Below, in pieces: positions 14,893 through 23,191 of a DNA stretch of 33,118 nt. Under the pieces are notes generated by a model that saw only the letters and a program-made list of their open reading frames with translations, ran no database searches and had not been told where the DNA came from. This stretch comes from Lachnospiraceae bacterium (GTDB taxonomy: Bacteria > Bacillota > Clostridia > Lachnospirales > Lachnospiraceae), in NCBI GenBank assembly GCA_017553505.1, contig JAFZLD010000027.1, positions 1 to 33,118 of the forward strand, written 5' to 3'. Positions within the stretch are counted from its first letter, which is position 1; each line of letters begins with the position of its first letter. The position numbers were made by a program, and so were the translations under genes.

Positions 14893-14945
14893 AGTATCTC
14901 CCTTTCGCTACCTGTTATGCGCTGACACACAACTTCTCTGATACC

Positions 14946-14974
14946 ATATTACCTACAAATCTCGCTGAATTCAA
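14946..14974 (-). promoter_or_regulatory. Sigma-A promoter of the small lipoprotein gene
   Basis: On the minus strand TTGAAT (14974-14969) and TAATAT (14951-14946) are separated by 17 nt, about 55 nt upstream of the start. Confidence 0.65.
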
Positions 14975-15062
14975 TGATACTTACATAATCGTAAATATCC
15001 GGGCCATTATGAAGAAACAGTTAAGATTCGGCGCCGAAATGCTTAATAAGGCGGCGGAAGCA

Positions 15063-15090
15063 TTGCCACCGCGTAAAAGTGTGGTATCAT
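15063..15090 (+). promoter_or_regulatory. Promoter immediately before the VanZ-like gene
   Basis: TTGCCA (15063-15068), 16 nt, TATCAT (15085-15090) with a TGG extension before the -10. A start point 7-8 nt downstream would fall at or next to the ATG at 15098, implying a leaderless or nearly leaderless mRNA. Confidence 0.5.
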
Positions 15091-15097
15091 GGTGAGC

Positions 15098-15571
15098 ATG
15101 AATAACGGAAAAAGAAAACAATTATTAAAATGCATTCCTATGGTGTTTGTGATGATAGGGATATTCATATTTTCGATGATGCCGGGAGAGAAGTCAGGCG
15201 ATACCAGCAGGGGATTTCTTATGTCGATTGCGCACCTTGTGGAGGGAATATCGCATAAGGACCTGAACGCGGACACTCTGGAGGCATGGCACCACATTAT
15301 CAGAAAGGGCGCGCACTTCACTGAGTACGCGATACTCGGCATGACGGTAGTGTATGCTTTTGGCGAGCGGCTAAAGAAAGCGGCGCGGATAATCCCGGTG
15401 GCGTTAGCCATCTGTGCATTCTACGCAGCGACCGATGAGTTCCATCAGACCTTCGTGGATATGCGTGTCGGATCGGTGTCGGATGTGCTTCTTGACAGTG
15501 TCGGAGCACTCACGGGAATAGTGATTTTTCTTTTGATAACAAGAAAGAAAAGAACTAAATTGCGTGAATAG
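15098..15571 (+). CDS. VanZ-like membrane protein
   Basis: This 157-residue protein has the VanZ signature: RKGAHFTEYAILG (residues 69-81) and TDEFHQTFVDMRVGSVSDVLLDSVGALTG (112-140), with four hydrophobic segments (about 13-28, 74-88, 98-111, 133-147). VanZ proteins are small integral membrane proteins. The founding member gives low-level teicoplanin resistance, but most homologues have no known role and should not be read as resistance genes. An ATG at 15089 is in frame, but it overlaps the predicted -10 element and has no SD, so the ATG at 15098 is preferred. It stands alone, upstream of the flagellar gene promoter. Confidence 0.85.
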   Translation: MNNGKRKQLLKCIPMVFVMIGIFIFSMMPGEKSGDTSRGFLMSIAHLVEGISHKDLNADTLEAWHHIIRKGAHFTEYAILGMTVVYAFGERLKKAARIIPVALAICAFYAATDEFHQTFVDMRVGSVSDVLLDSVGALTGIVIFLLITRKKRTKLRE

Positions 15572-15591
15572 TAGAACTTTTTAAGCAATAC

Positions 15592-15620
15592 TTGCACAAA
15601 CAAAACAAGTGTGGTATCAT
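15592..15620 (+). promoter_or_regulatory. Sigma-A promoter of the FliD-like gene
   Basis: TTGCAC (15592-15597), 17 nt, TATCAT (15615-15620), with the same GTGTGGTATCATG core as the VanZ promoter. The leader to the ATG is about 90 nt. Confidence 0.65.
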
Positions 15621-15719
15621 GAAAACAAAAAATAGGTAAATTATACCCTTTTTTAAATATTGTTTGCCCGGCGCGCAAAACGGATTTTGCACACCTATCA
15701 CGGAAGAAAGGAGGAGCTT

Positions 15720-17021
15720 ATGGCAGACCATACGTCTATTAATAATATCTATAATTATTATCTGACTACGTATGCGCAGAAGTCTGACACCAAGTTCGAT
15801 ACTCATAAGAAGAGTGAACTGCGCGGCGTATACAATTCCATCGTTAAAATGAATAAAGAAGCTCCCCTGTTCATCGTGGATAAATCCCAGGAGACTAAAG
15901 AGTATGCCGTTGGTTTGAAAGAGAACGCGCGTGCACTTCACAATACAATTGCGTCCCTCGGCGGCTTAAGTGATGATGATTTGCTTAGTAAGAAGGTTGC
16001 TTTTTCATCCGACGATTCACTTGCATCGGTTAACTATATCGGTGACGAGTCGGATACTTCGAAGGTTCCTTCTTTTGAAATAAGTGTACAGAGGCTTGCG
16101 GGACCGCAGATTAATGCGGGCCGTATGATTCCTTCGGAGATGTCCAATCTTCCGGCGGATACGTATTCTTTTGATATCGGCATCAACGGACTTAATTACG
16201 AGTTCCAGTACAATGTCGGAGAGAATGACACTAACATCGCGGTTCAGGAGAAGCTTGCAAGACTTATTTCCAATGCGGGCATCGGTCTGGATGCTTCGGT
16301 TGAACGTGACGGTAACGGCAACAGCGCACTGGTGATTCAGTCACAGAGCGTGGGTGCTGCCGGTAACGGTCGCCTGTTCACCGTAAGTGATGCACATACG
16401 AGTAAGACTTCGGGTTCTGTAGGATTCTTCGGAATCGACAATGTAATAAGAGAAGCACAGAATTCGCAGTTTACCATAAACGGCGTGGAGCGCGAGGCTT
16501 CCGGCAACAGCTTCACGGTTGAAAAGATGTACGAAGTTACATTGAATCGTGTAAGCCGCGATGAGGATGATAAGGCCAATATCGATCTTAAGGCTGATCT
16601 TGAGTCCATGGCTTCGAATATTTCCAGACTTGTGGACGGTTACAACGGTTTTATAGAGACTGCCGATTCCTACATGGCCAATCATCCGAAGTCCGGTCGT
16701 CTGGTACGCGAGATGTACGGTCTGGCATCGCTTCACGAGGAAGACCTCGAGAGTGCGGGACTTCACCTTAAGGAAGACGGACATATCGAGCTTGACCGCA
16801 GTAAGCTTATGGAAGCTGTATATCGCGAGGATATCGGAAAGAGCATCGACGGAATCAAGAGTTTCGCAGGTTCTGTATTAAGAAAGGCCAATCAGGTAGC
16901 GCTTAACCCCATGGAATATGCGGACCGCACCGTAGTAGCTTACAAGAATCCGGGTCACAATTACGCATCACCTTATGTGACGAGCGCGTACACCGGAATG
17001 ATGTTTAACGGTTATTGCTAA
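15720..17021 (+). CDS. FliD-like flagellar filament cap protein, atypical N terminus
   Basis: This 433-residue protein starts at 15720 behind GAAAGGAGGAG. A longer in-frame reading from 15660 lacks a ribosome site. Its middle resembles FliD: SFEISVQRLAGPQIN (119-132) is like the FliD_N core, FTINGVEREASGNSF (about 251-265) is a flagellin/hook IN motif, and SRLVDGYNGFIE (about 302-313) matches the FliD_C helix. The first 115 residues are a different, mostly helical extension (KSELRGVYNSIVKMNKEAPLF) in place of the usual FliD start. It ends with an unusual Tyr- and Pro-rich tail. A role at the flagellar tip or hook junction is likely but inferred; it is about 4 kb from the flagellin array. Confidence 0.7.
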   Translation: MADHTSINNIYNYYLTTYAQKSDTKFDTHKKSELRGVYNSIVKMNKEAPLFIVDKSQETKEYAVGLKENARALHNTIASLGGLSDDDLLSKKVAFSSDDSLASVNYIGDESDTSKVPSFEISVQRLAGPQINAGRMIPSEMSNLPADTYSFDIGINGLNYEFQYNVGENDTNIAVQEKLARLISNAGIGLDASVERDGNGNSALVIQSQSVGAAGNGRLFTVSDAHTSKTSGSVGFFGIDNVIREAQNSQFTINGVEREASGNSFTVEKMYEVTLNRVSRDEDDKANIDLKADLESMASNISRLVDGYNGFIETADSYMANHPKSGRLVREMYGLASLHEEDLESAGLHLKEDGHIELDRSKLMEAVYREDIGKSIDGIKSFAGSVLRKANQVALNPMEYADRTVVAYKNPGHNYASPYVTSAYTGMMFNGYC

Positions 17022-17069
17022 GATACCACCTATCTTTTAATTTTGAAGGATATGTGGTATCTTTTTTTT
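17019..17069 (+). terminator. Long intrinsic terminator abutting yfhO
   Basis: AGATACCAC (at the stop codon of the FliD-like gene) pairs perfectly with GTGGTATCT. Inside, TATCTTT pairs with AAGGATA around an AATT-type loop. Eight T follow and end directly at the yfhO ATG (17070). Confidence 0.88.
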
Positions 17070-19520
17070 ATGGAAAATTTGACGGATACAGTAAAAGAAG
17101 AAATAACGCAGGAAGAGGCGGCTGCGCTTAAGCCCGAGAAGCCGGTAAGCGTCGCGAGGGGTGCCTTCAGAGCGTTTATAATAGCATTTTTGATTTTTGC
17201 CGCCGTGGCAATTCCTTCCCTTGTAATGACTAAGGGCGTTTGGATTTACTACGGTGATTTTAACGTGCAGCAGATTCCTTTCTATAATCATCTGCATTCG
17301 GCGCTTAGAAGTGGGAAGTACCTCTATGACTGGGGGACGGATCTCGGCGGGAGCTATGTCGGATGCTATTCTTTTTACATTCTGGGAAGCCCGTTCTTCT
17401 GGCTGACGTTGCTGTTCAGCGACGGCGCAATTCCTTATATTATGGCGTGGGTGACGGCGCTTAAGTATGCTGTGATGGCGACGACGGCTTATGTGTTCAT
17501 GAGAAGACACTTGCGCACGCATATGGGAGCGTTGCTTGGGTCGCTTATGTTTGCTTTTGCCGGATATCAGGGCGCGGTGTTAGTGTACAATCATTTCCAT
17601 GATGCTGTGGCACTGTTCCCGTTGTTCCTGTGCACTTTCGAGGATTTGTTCAAGTTGCGCGAGAACGGTCGCAGGCGTGTGGCGGGCTTTGTGCTCATGT
17701 GCACGCTGATGCTTATTATCAATTATTATTTCTTCGTGGGACAGTGCGTGTTCCTCGTGATTTATTATTTTGCGGTGATTGCGGACTATAAGAAGGGTTG
17801 GAAGAGTGTGCTTGCGGATGTGGCGCGCGCTTTCTTTGGCGGACTTGCGGGCATATTGCTGGCGGGGGCGTATATTCTGCCGGCGGTGTACTATACGATG
17901 GGCAATTCGAGACTGTCGCAGGTGCTGCTCGGCTACGACCTTGTGGCGTACAGCGAGCCGACGATGTTCTTAGGAATCGTGAAGAACGTGTTCATGTTGC
18001 CCGATGTGTCGGGACTTAACTCGATGCTTAACCAGTCATTCAGCAGAGTTTCGGGAATCGGCGCGTATATTCCGCTTTTCTCTATGAGCGGGGTGATCGC
18101 TTACTTCCTATATAATAAAGGTTGGAACAAGTGGAAGAGATTGTGTGGCGTGTGCTGCGTGTTCGCGCTGGTGCCGGTGCTCAATGCTTTGTTTTCGGCG
18201 CTCAACTCCGAGTATTACGCGCGCTGGTACTATATGCCGCTTCTTGCGATGGCGATGTTGACCGGCTGGGCTGTCGAAAACCGTGAGGAGGCTGCGGCCG
18301 AGGTCAGAAAAGGCGCGATTACAGTTATGGTAGTCAGCGCGGTGATTGCCCTGATGGGAGTGCTCCCGGCTCAGGACGAAGACGGCAAGCTGACCGTGCT
18401 CGGTGCACTTAAGAATTACGAGCAGCTCATCAGCGAGATTGTGTTCACGCTGGTGATGGTTTTCTTCCTATATATGTATGTCACCCGAATTTACAAGAAA
18501 TCGACCAAGGTTGTGACGGCTTACGTGATAGGCGCGTGCGTACTGACGGCAGCCACGATGTTCTATACCGGCACCGTGCTCGTTGATGGCGAAAGAAAGG
18601 CCGACTTCTTAGAGCAGGCAGTCTTCGGCGAGTCGCCGATTGAGCCGGACGGAACCTTCTACAGAATAGAGACGGACGAGGACTTCTATAATTATCCGAT
18701 GTTCTGGGACGATGTGCACAGTATTACCTCTTTCATATCGACTATTCCGGATTCGACTTTTTCTTTTTACAAGGCGATGGAGATTCCGAGAAAGGTTACG
18801 AGCCACCCTTACACTACGAGGATCGGGGCGCGGGCCATTCTTTCGGCGAGATACTTCATCACCAACAATATGCACTCGATTGAGCATATCGGCCACATCG
18901 AGGACATGACGGAGCTTAAGGATTACGAGCTTGTCGGTGAGAAGAACGGCTTCAATATATATGAGAATACGAATTATATTCCCATGGGATTTTCTTTTGA
19001 CGGATATATTACGGAAGCTGAGTACGAGGGAATCGAGACGACGGCGCAGTCCAAGGACAGGCTACTTGCCAAGTATCTGATTGTTAGCGCGGAAGATGAG
19101 GCGGCGGTATCTGAGGTGATGGAGCACGGAATAGTTTCGGAGTACAGCATGCCGTCGATTAAGACGTTCGAATCTGTCTGCGAGGCCAGAAGGCAGTCGG
19201 CATGCACCGATTTTGTGGCGACTCAGGCAGGATTCACAGCTCAGGCATCTATGGCCAAAGAAAACTATGTGTTCTTTTCCGTTCCTTACGAAGACGGGTT
19301 CACGGCTTATGTGGACGGAAGCGAAACTTCTATTATAAAGGCGACCTACGGATTTATGGCGGTAAGGGTGCCCGAAGGCGAGCATACGATTGAGTTTAAG
19401 TATGTTCCGTCGGGGCTTAAGACCGGAATCTATATGAGTATTGCGGGACTTTTGCTTTTTGCAATAATTTTAATCAAAAATCGCTTGACTCTTAACGCGG
19501 GCTGTGATAAAGTGTCATAG
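17070..19520 (+). CDS. yfhO: YfhO-family membrane glycosyltransferase
   Basis: This 816-residue protein has a short acidic cytoplasmic N terminus (to about 35), then about twelve membrane segments. A large extracytoplasmic domain of about 270 residues follows, and a last membrane helix lies near the C terminus (GIYMSIAGLLLFAIILI). The early GDFNVQQIPFYNHLH segment, after the first helix, is the conserved acidic motif of GT-C type YfhO proteins. In Bacillus, YfhO transfers GlcNAc onto lipoteichoic acid using lipid-linked sugar. The acceptor here is unknown. The ATG at 17070 has no SD because the terminator U-run sits against it. A TTG at 17043 is in frame but lies inside the terminator stem. 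Confidence 0.87.
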   Translation: MENLTDTVKEEITQEEAAALKPEKPVSVARGAFRAFIIAFLIFAAVAIPSLVMTKGVWIYYGDFNVQQIPFYNHLHSALRSGKYLYDWGTDLGGSYVGCYSFYILGSPFFWLTLLFSDGAIPYIMAWVTALKYAVMATTAYVFMRRHLRTHMGALLGSLMFAFAGYQGAVLVYNHFHDAVALFPLFLCTFEDLFKLRENGRRRVAGFVLMCTLMLIINYYFFVGQCVFLVIYYFAVIADYKKGWKSVLADVARAFFGGLAGILLAGAYILPAVYYTMGNSRLSQVLLGYDLVAYSEPTMFLGIVKNVFMLPDVSGLNSMLNQSFSRVSGIGAYIPLFSMSGVIAYFLYNKGWNKWKRLCGVCCVFALVPVLNALFSALNSEYYARWYYMPLLAMAMLTGWAVENREEAAAEVRKGAITVMVVSAVIALMGVLPAQDEDGKLTVLGALKNYEQLISEIVFTLVMVFFLYMYVTRIYKKSTKVVTAYVIGACVLTAATMFYTGTVLVDGERKADFLEQAVFGESPIEPDGTFYRIETDEDFYNYPMFWDDVHSITSFISTIPDSTFSFYKAMEIPRKVTSHPYTTRIGARAILSARYFITNNMHSIEHIGHIEDMTELKDYELVGEKNGFNIYENTNYIPMGFSFDGYITEAEYEGIETTAQSKDRLLAKYLIVSAEDEAAVSEVMEHGIVSEYSMPSIKTFESVCEARRQSACTDFVATQAGFTAQASMAKENYVFFSVPYEDGFTAYVDGSETSIIKATYGFMAVRVPEGEHTIEFKYVPSGLKTGIYMSIAGLLLFAIILIKNRLTLNAGCDKVS
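19485..19513 (+). promoter_or_regulatory. Sigma-A promoter of rpmG-secE-nusG, inside yfhO
   Basis: TTGACT (19485-19490), 17 nt, TAAAGT (19508-19513). It overlaps the last codons of yfhO. A weak GGAG/CTCC hairpin with T8 (19522-19547) lies at the expected start of the transcript. Confidence 0.72.
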
Positions 19521-19589
19521 CGGAGAGAAATTAGGCTCCTTTTTTTGTGTTAAAATTTTTGAAAATTAACTTACGCGGAGGGAAAGAAT

Positions 19590-19739
19590 ATGCGTACAAA
19601 GATCACATTGGCATGCACAGAGTGCAAACAGCGTAATTACAATACCACTAAGGATAAAAAGACTCATCCCGATCGTATGGAGACCAAGAAATACTGCAGA
19701 TTCTGCAAGCGTCACACCATGCACAAAGAGACCAAGTAA
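19590..19739 (+). CDS. rpmG: 50S ribosomal protein L33
   Basis: This 49-residue protein starts [17 protein letters not shown] and carries two CxxC pairs (CTEC at 9-12, CRFC at 36-39), the zinc-ribbon C+ form of L33. The basic, compact sequence and the place directly before secE-nusG are typical of Firmicutes. GGAGGG precedes the ATG. It is the first gene of the nusG-L11 cluster here. The zinc-binding form is usually the one made when zinc is sufficient. Confidence 0.96.
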   Translation: MRTKITLACTECKQRNYNTTKDKKTHPDRMETKKYCRFCKRHTMHKETK

Positions 19740-19764
19740 TTGACCCAATCGGAAGGAGTTAATC

Positions 19765-19965
19765 ATGGCAGATACCAATACTAAGGAAAGCAAGCCCGGA
19801 TTTTTCAAGACCGTAGGAATCGAGTTCAAGAAAATCGTATGGCCTTCAAGAGAATCCGTTTTGAAGCAGTCCGTTGCGGTTACCGTTATTGCGATTGTTG
19901 TCGGCATTCTCATCACCATATTTGACTTTTTCATCCAGTATGGTGTTAACTTTATTACACAGTAA
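19765..19965 (+). CDS. secE: Preprotein translocase subunit SecE
   Basis: This 66-residue protein has the FKKIVWPSRESVLKQS motif (about 21-36) and a single membrane helix (about 37-60), the short one-helix SecE of Gram-positive bacteria. It clamps SecY in the SecYEG channel. It lies 25 nt after rpmG and 15 nt before nusG, in the standard order. Confidence 0.97.
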   Translation: MADTNTKESKPGFFKTVGIEFKKIVWPSRESVLKQSVAVTVIAIVVGILITIFDFFIQYGVNFITQ

Positions 19966-19980
19966 AGTGAGGGCAGTTCT

Positions 19981-20499
19981 ATGGCAGAAGCACAGTGGTA
20001 TGTAGCACATACCTATTCCGGATATGAGAATAAGGTTAAGGTTAACCTTGAAAAGACAATAGCTAACCGTCACCTTGAGGATGAAATTCTGGAAGTACGC
20101 GTTCCGCTTCAGGACGTTGTGGAAGTTAAGGACGGCGTTCGTAAGACTTCCCAGAAGAAGATGTTCCCCGGTTATGTTCTTGTTAAGATGGTTATGAATG
20201 ATGACACTTGGTATGTTGTCAGAAATACCAGAGGCGTTACTGGTTTCGTTGGACCCGGATCCAAGCCCGTACCGCTTACGGAAGCAGAGATGAAGCCTCT
20301 TGGCATTCGTATGGAGAATGTTTCCGTTGATTTCAAAGAGGGCGATACCATTGCGGTTGTTGCAGGTGTTTGGAAAGATACCGTCGGCGTTGTTACCCGT
20401 ATGGATTACAACAAGCAGACCGCTACCATCAACGTAGAGCTCTTTGGTCGTGAGACTCCCGTAGAGATTTCTTTTGCGGAAGTTTGCGCAATGAACTAA
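19981..20499 (+). CDS. nusG: Transcription termination/antitermination factor NusG
   Basis: This 172-residue protein has an N-terminal NGN domain (WYVAHTYSGYENKV start, MFPGYVLVKM, RNTRGVTGFVG) and a C-terminal KOW domain (about 121-170, FKEGDTIAVVAGVWKDTVGVV). NusG binds the RNA polymerase clamp and couples transcription to translation or Rho. Its length is normal for the family. It is linked to secE upstream and is followed by a structured leader before rplK. Confidence 0.97.
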   Translation: MAEAQWYVAHTYSGYENKVKVNLEKTIANRHLEDEILEVRVPLQDVVEVKDGVRKTSQKKMFPGYVLVKMVMNDDTWYVVRNTRGVTGFVGPGSKPVPLTEAEMKPLGIRMENVSVDFKEGDTIAVVAGVWKDTVGVVTRMDYNKQTATINVELFGRETPVEISFAEVCAMN

Positions 20500-20507
20500 T
20501 TGATTTA

Positions 20508-20581
20508 GGTATTAACGGCCTTGTGCCTTTAATATACCCACTAACGTGGGAGCGTCGCCGCATTCCGCGGAATCACGACGC
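20508..20581 (+). promoter_or_regulatory. Structured leader between nusG and rplK
   Basis: Three consecutive hairpins are visible. GGTAT...ATACC has an inner GGC/GCC (20508-20538). CCCAC-TAAC-GTGGG (20537-20550) comes next. GCGTCG/CGACGC (20552-20581) encloses the palindrome ATTCCGCGGAAT. None has a T-run. By analogy with L1 autoregulation of the L11 operon in other bacteria, this could be an L1 target, but no consensus was verified. Confidence 0.5.
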
Positions 20582-20613
20582 GCCTAACCACATATTTATT
20601 AGGAGGTGCCATT

Positions 20614-21039
20614 ATGGCAAAGAAAGTAGAAGGATACATTAAGTTACAGATTCCTGCCGGCAAAGCTACACCAGCTCCCCCTGTAGGACCTGCACTTGGT
20701 CAGCACGGTGTTAACATCGTTGAGTTTACCAAGCAGTTTAACGCTAAGACAGCTGATATGGGCGATACAATCGTTCCCGTTATCATCACTGTTTATGCAG
20801 ACAGAAGCTTTAGCTTCATCACAAAGACTCCCCCCGCTGCAGTTCTTATTAAGAAGGCTTGCAACATTAAGTCCGGTTCGGGTGTTCCCAACAAGACCAA
20901 GGTTGCTACCATTTCTAAGGCAAAGCTTCAGGAAATCGCTGAGCTTAAGATGAAAGATCTTAACGCAGCAAGCCTTGAGGCAGCTATGAGCATGATCGCC
21001 GGAACCTGCAGAAGCATGGGCGTTAACGTAGAACAGTAA
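20614..21039 (+). CDS. rplK: 50S ribosomal protein L11
   Basis: This 141-residue protein has the canonical start [29 protein letters not shown], whose proline-rich N-terminal loop is the thiostrepton-binding region. The C-terminal rRNA-binding domain ends [10 protein letters not shown]11 forms the GTPase-associated centre with 23S rRNA and L10/L12. A GGAGGTG site precedes the start, and rplA follows after 25 nt. Confidence 0.98.
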   Translation: MAKKVEGYIKLQIPAGKATPAPPVGPALGQHGVNIVEFTKQFNAKTADMGDTIVPVIITVYADRSFSFITKTPPAAVLIKKACNIKSGSGVPNKTKVATISKAKLQEIAELKMKDLNAASLEAAMSMIAGTCRSMGVNVEQ

Positions 21040-21064
21040 TTAAGGAGCTTAGGAGGAAATTAAT

Positions 21065-21754
21065 ATGAAACATGGTAAGAAATATGTTGAAGCAGCTAAG
21101 CTCGTTGATCGTTCACAGTACTACGAGTCAGCAGATGCAATTGCACTCGTTAAGAAGACAGCTACTGCTAAGTTTGATGAAACAGTTGAATTACATTTAA
21201 GAACAGGTTGTGACGGACGTCATGCTGAACAGCAGATCCGTGGCGCCGTAGTTCTTCCTAACGGTACAGGTAAGACCGTTAAGGTTTTGGTATTTGCTAA
21301 AGGACCCAAGCTTGATGAGGCTCTTGCAGCAGGTGCCGATTACGCAGGCGGAGATGAGCTCATCCCCAAGATTCAGAATGACGGATGGCTTGATTTCGAC
21401 GTTGTTGTTGCTACCCCCGATATGATGGGTGTTGTAGGTCGTCTCGGTAAGGTTCTCGGACCTAAGGGATTAATGCCTAACCCCAAGGCAGGTACCGTAA
21501 CAATGGACGTTACCAAGGCAGTTAACGATATCAAGGCCGGTAAGATTGAGTACCGTCTTGACAAGTCCAACATCATCCACGTTCCCGTTGGTAAGGCTTC
21601 TTTCACTGAGGAGCAGTTACAGCAGAACTACGATGCACTTATGGACGCTATCTTAAAGGCTAAGCCCGCTGCATTAAAGGGTCAGTACATTAAGTCTGCA
21701 ACCCTTACCACTACAATGGGCCCCGGCGTACGCATGAGCGTAGCTAAGTTCTAA
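21065..21754 (+). CDS. rplA: 50S ribosomal protein L1
   Basis: This 229-residue protein of normal length builds the L1 stalk at the E site. The family block [18 protein letters not shown] is intact near residues 136-154, and the C terminus [15 protein letters not shown] is typical. L1 often represses its own operon by binding the L11 leader; the structured region before rplK is a candidate site. It lies 25 nt after rplK. Confidence 0.98.
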   Translation: MKHGKKYVEAAKLVDRSQYYESADAIALVKKTATAKFDETVELHLRTGCDGRHAEQQIRGAVVLPNGTGKTVKVLVFAKGPKLDEALAAGADYAGGDELIPKIQNDGWLDFDVVVATPDMMGVVGRLGKVLGPKGLMPNPKAGTVTMDVTKAVNDIKAGKIEYRLDKSNIIHVPVGKASFTEEQLQQNYDALMDAILKAKPAALKGQYIKSATLTTTMGPGVRMSVAKF

Positions 21755-21778
21755 GTATAGGGCTTAATATTTTGGTAG

Positions 21779-21807
21779 TTGACACAATTTTAAAACTGTG
21801 TTAATTT
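21779..21807 (+). promoter_or_regulatory. Sigma-A promoter of rplJ-rplL
   Basis: TTGACA (21779-21784), 17 nt, TAATTT (21802-21807), directly before the L10 leader. Confidence 0.82.
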
Positions 21808-21810
21808 ATA

Positions 21811-21894
21811 CAAGGCCGAAGACAGTAGGTGAAGGAGTAACCTTCGTAAGATAACCGCCTACCGAGGAACCAGTGAGTATTGATTATTTACGAG
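21811..21894 (+). ncRNA. Ribosomal protein L10 leader
   Basis: The leader contains GAAGACAGTAGGTG and, further on, CCGCCTACCGAGGAACC, which pair to form the L10(L12)4-binding kink-turn structure typical of the Rfam L10 leader. An internal GAAGG/CCTTC hairpin joins them. Excess L10-L12 complex is known to bind such leaders and reduce rplJL expression. Confidence 0.85.
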
Positions 21895-21926
21895 TCCCTC
21901 TGTCTTAAGGCAGAGGGATTTTATAT
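21895..21926 (+). terminator. Attenuator downstream of the L10 leader
   Basis: TCCCTCTG pairs with CAGAGGGA around TCTTAAGG, followed by TTTTATAT. Being between the L10 leader and rplJ, it probably works as the regulated terminator of this leader. Confidence 0.8.
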
Positions 21927-21966
21927 ATGAATCTCCTGTTCGGCAAACTTATAAGGAGGTAAGAAA

Positions 21967-22569
21967 ATGGCTAGTGCTAATGAAGCAATCAAAGCCCAGA
22001 AGGCTGCCATCGTTGCTGAGATCTCCGAGCAGATTAAAGGTGCAGATTCCATCGTAGTTGTTGACTACAGAGGACTCACCGTTGCTGAAGATACTAAGCT
22101 TCGTAAGGCTTTACGTGAAGAAGGCGTTGTATACAAGGTATACAAGAACACTTTCATCACCAGCGCTATTAAGGGCACAGATTTCGAAGGCATCGCACCT
22201 TATCTTGAAGGACCTACCGCTATCGCTATCGGTAAGGAAGATGCAACAGCTCCCGCAAGAGTTATTGCTAAGTTCGCTAAGGATGCTAAGGCACTCGAGA
22301 TCAAAGGCGGCGTAGTAGAAGGTAATGTCTACGACGTTAAGGGTATTGAGAAGATCGCTACAATACCTTCAAGAGACCAGTTAATCTCCAAGTTACTTGG
22401 AAGCTTACAGTCTCCTATTACAAACTTCGCACGTGTTATGAACCAGCTTGCTGAAAAAGGCGGCGCTCAGGCATGTGCAGCTCCTGCACAGGAAGCAGCT
22501 CCCGCAGTAGAGGAAGCACCCGCTCCCGCAGCTGAAGAAGCTCCCGCAGAAGCACCTGCAGAGGCATAA
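21967..22569 (+). CDS. rplJ: 50S ribosomal protein L10 with Ala/Pro/Glu-rich tail
   Basis: This 200-residue protein has a normal L10 body (about 1-165; VVDYRGLTVAEDTKLRKALRE, KNTFITSAIKG and the helix that carries L12 dimers). It is followed by a low-complexity tail (about 167-200) made of Ala, Pro and Glu. Family members usually stop near 165-175 residues. The tail resembles the flexible hinge composition of L12 and is probably disordered. The gene is preceded by its leader and attenuator and followed 55 nt later by rplL. Confidence 0.97.
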   Translation: MASANEAIKAQKAAIVAEISEQIKGADSIVVVDYRGLTVAEDTKLRKALREEGVVYKVYKNTFITSAIKGTDFEGIAPYLEGPTAIAIGKEDATAPARVIAKFAKDAKALEIKGGVVEGNVYDVKGIEKIATIPSRDQLISKLLGSLQSPITNFARVMNQLAEKGGAQACAAPAQEAAPAVEEAPAPAAEEAPAEAPAEA

Positions 22570-22624
22570 GCTTAACAGGTAACAGTTAACATTTCTATTA
22601 AAGATTAAATGGAGGATTTTTAAA

Positions 22625-22999
22625 ATGGCTAAATTAACAGCTCAGGAACTCATTGATGCTATCAAAGAGTTATCCGTACTTGAATTAAATGACTTAGTAA
22701 AAGCTTGCGAAGAAGAGTTCGGCGTATCCGCAGCAGCAGGCGTTGTAGTTGCAGCAGCAGCTGGCCCTGCAGAAGCAGCTGAAGAAAAGACCGAGTTCGA
22801 TGTAGAACTTACCGAAGTTGGTGCTGAAAAGGTTAAGGTTATTAAGGTTGTTCGTGAAGCTACCGGACTTGGCCTTAAGGAAGCAAAGGACCTCGTTGAG
22901 GCTGCTCCCAAGGTTGTTAAGGAAGGCGCTTCTAAGGCAGACGCTGAAGCTCTCAAGAAGACTCTTGAAGAAGCAGGCGCTAAGGTTACTCTTAAGTAA
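22625..22999 (+). CDS. rplL: 50S ribosomal protein L7/L12
   Basis: This 124-residue protein has an N-terminal dimerisation part ([31 protein letters not shown]), an Ala/Val-rich hinge (about 36-55) and the C-terminal factor-binding domain with [22 protein letters not shown]. It recruits translational GTPases to the ribosome. A strong terminator follows 20 nt after the stop, so it does not read on into rpoB as in most bacteria. Confidence 0.98.
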   Translation: MAKLTAQELIDAIKELSVLELNDLVKACEEEFGVSAAAGVVVAAAAGPAEAAEEKTEFDVELTEVGAEKVKVIKVVREATGLGLKEAKDLVEAAPKVVKEGASKADAEALKKTLEEAGAKVTLK

Positions 23000-23020
23000 T
23001 TTTACCCCTTATAAGAAATT

Positions 23021-23047
23021 GGGCGAGGATTTATCCTCGCCCTTTTT
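23021..23047 (+). terminator. Intrinsic terminator after rplL
   Basis: GGGCGAGGA pairs perfectly with TCCTCGCCC around TTTA, followed by TTTTT. Confidence 0.95.
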
Positions 23048-23120
23048 GTATGCAAAAGTTTAGATTTATCTCACGACGACACAAAATGCTTAAGATTTCA
23101 TAAACATACGAATAACTCCC

Positions 23121-23149
23121 TTGATATTGCGCGACTGCAATGCTAATAT
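23121..23149 (+). promoter_or_regulatory. Sigma-A promoter of the lipoprotein hydrolase gene
   Basis: TTGATA (23121-23126), 17 nt, TAATAT (23144-23149) with an extended TGC before the -10. Confidence 0.8.
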
Positions 23150-23191
23150 ACGGGTATGGTACTAAATTATACGAATTGAGTCGGAGGTTAT

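Noticed and set aside
15098-15571. Glycopeptide resistance gene
   Set aside because: Only the broad VanZ domain is present, with no vanA/H/X/R/S neighbours; most such genes have no resistance role.
19522-19547. Intrinsic terminator after yfhO
   Set aside because: The GGAG/CTCC stem has only four pairs with a long loop; the T-run alone is not enough to call a terminator.
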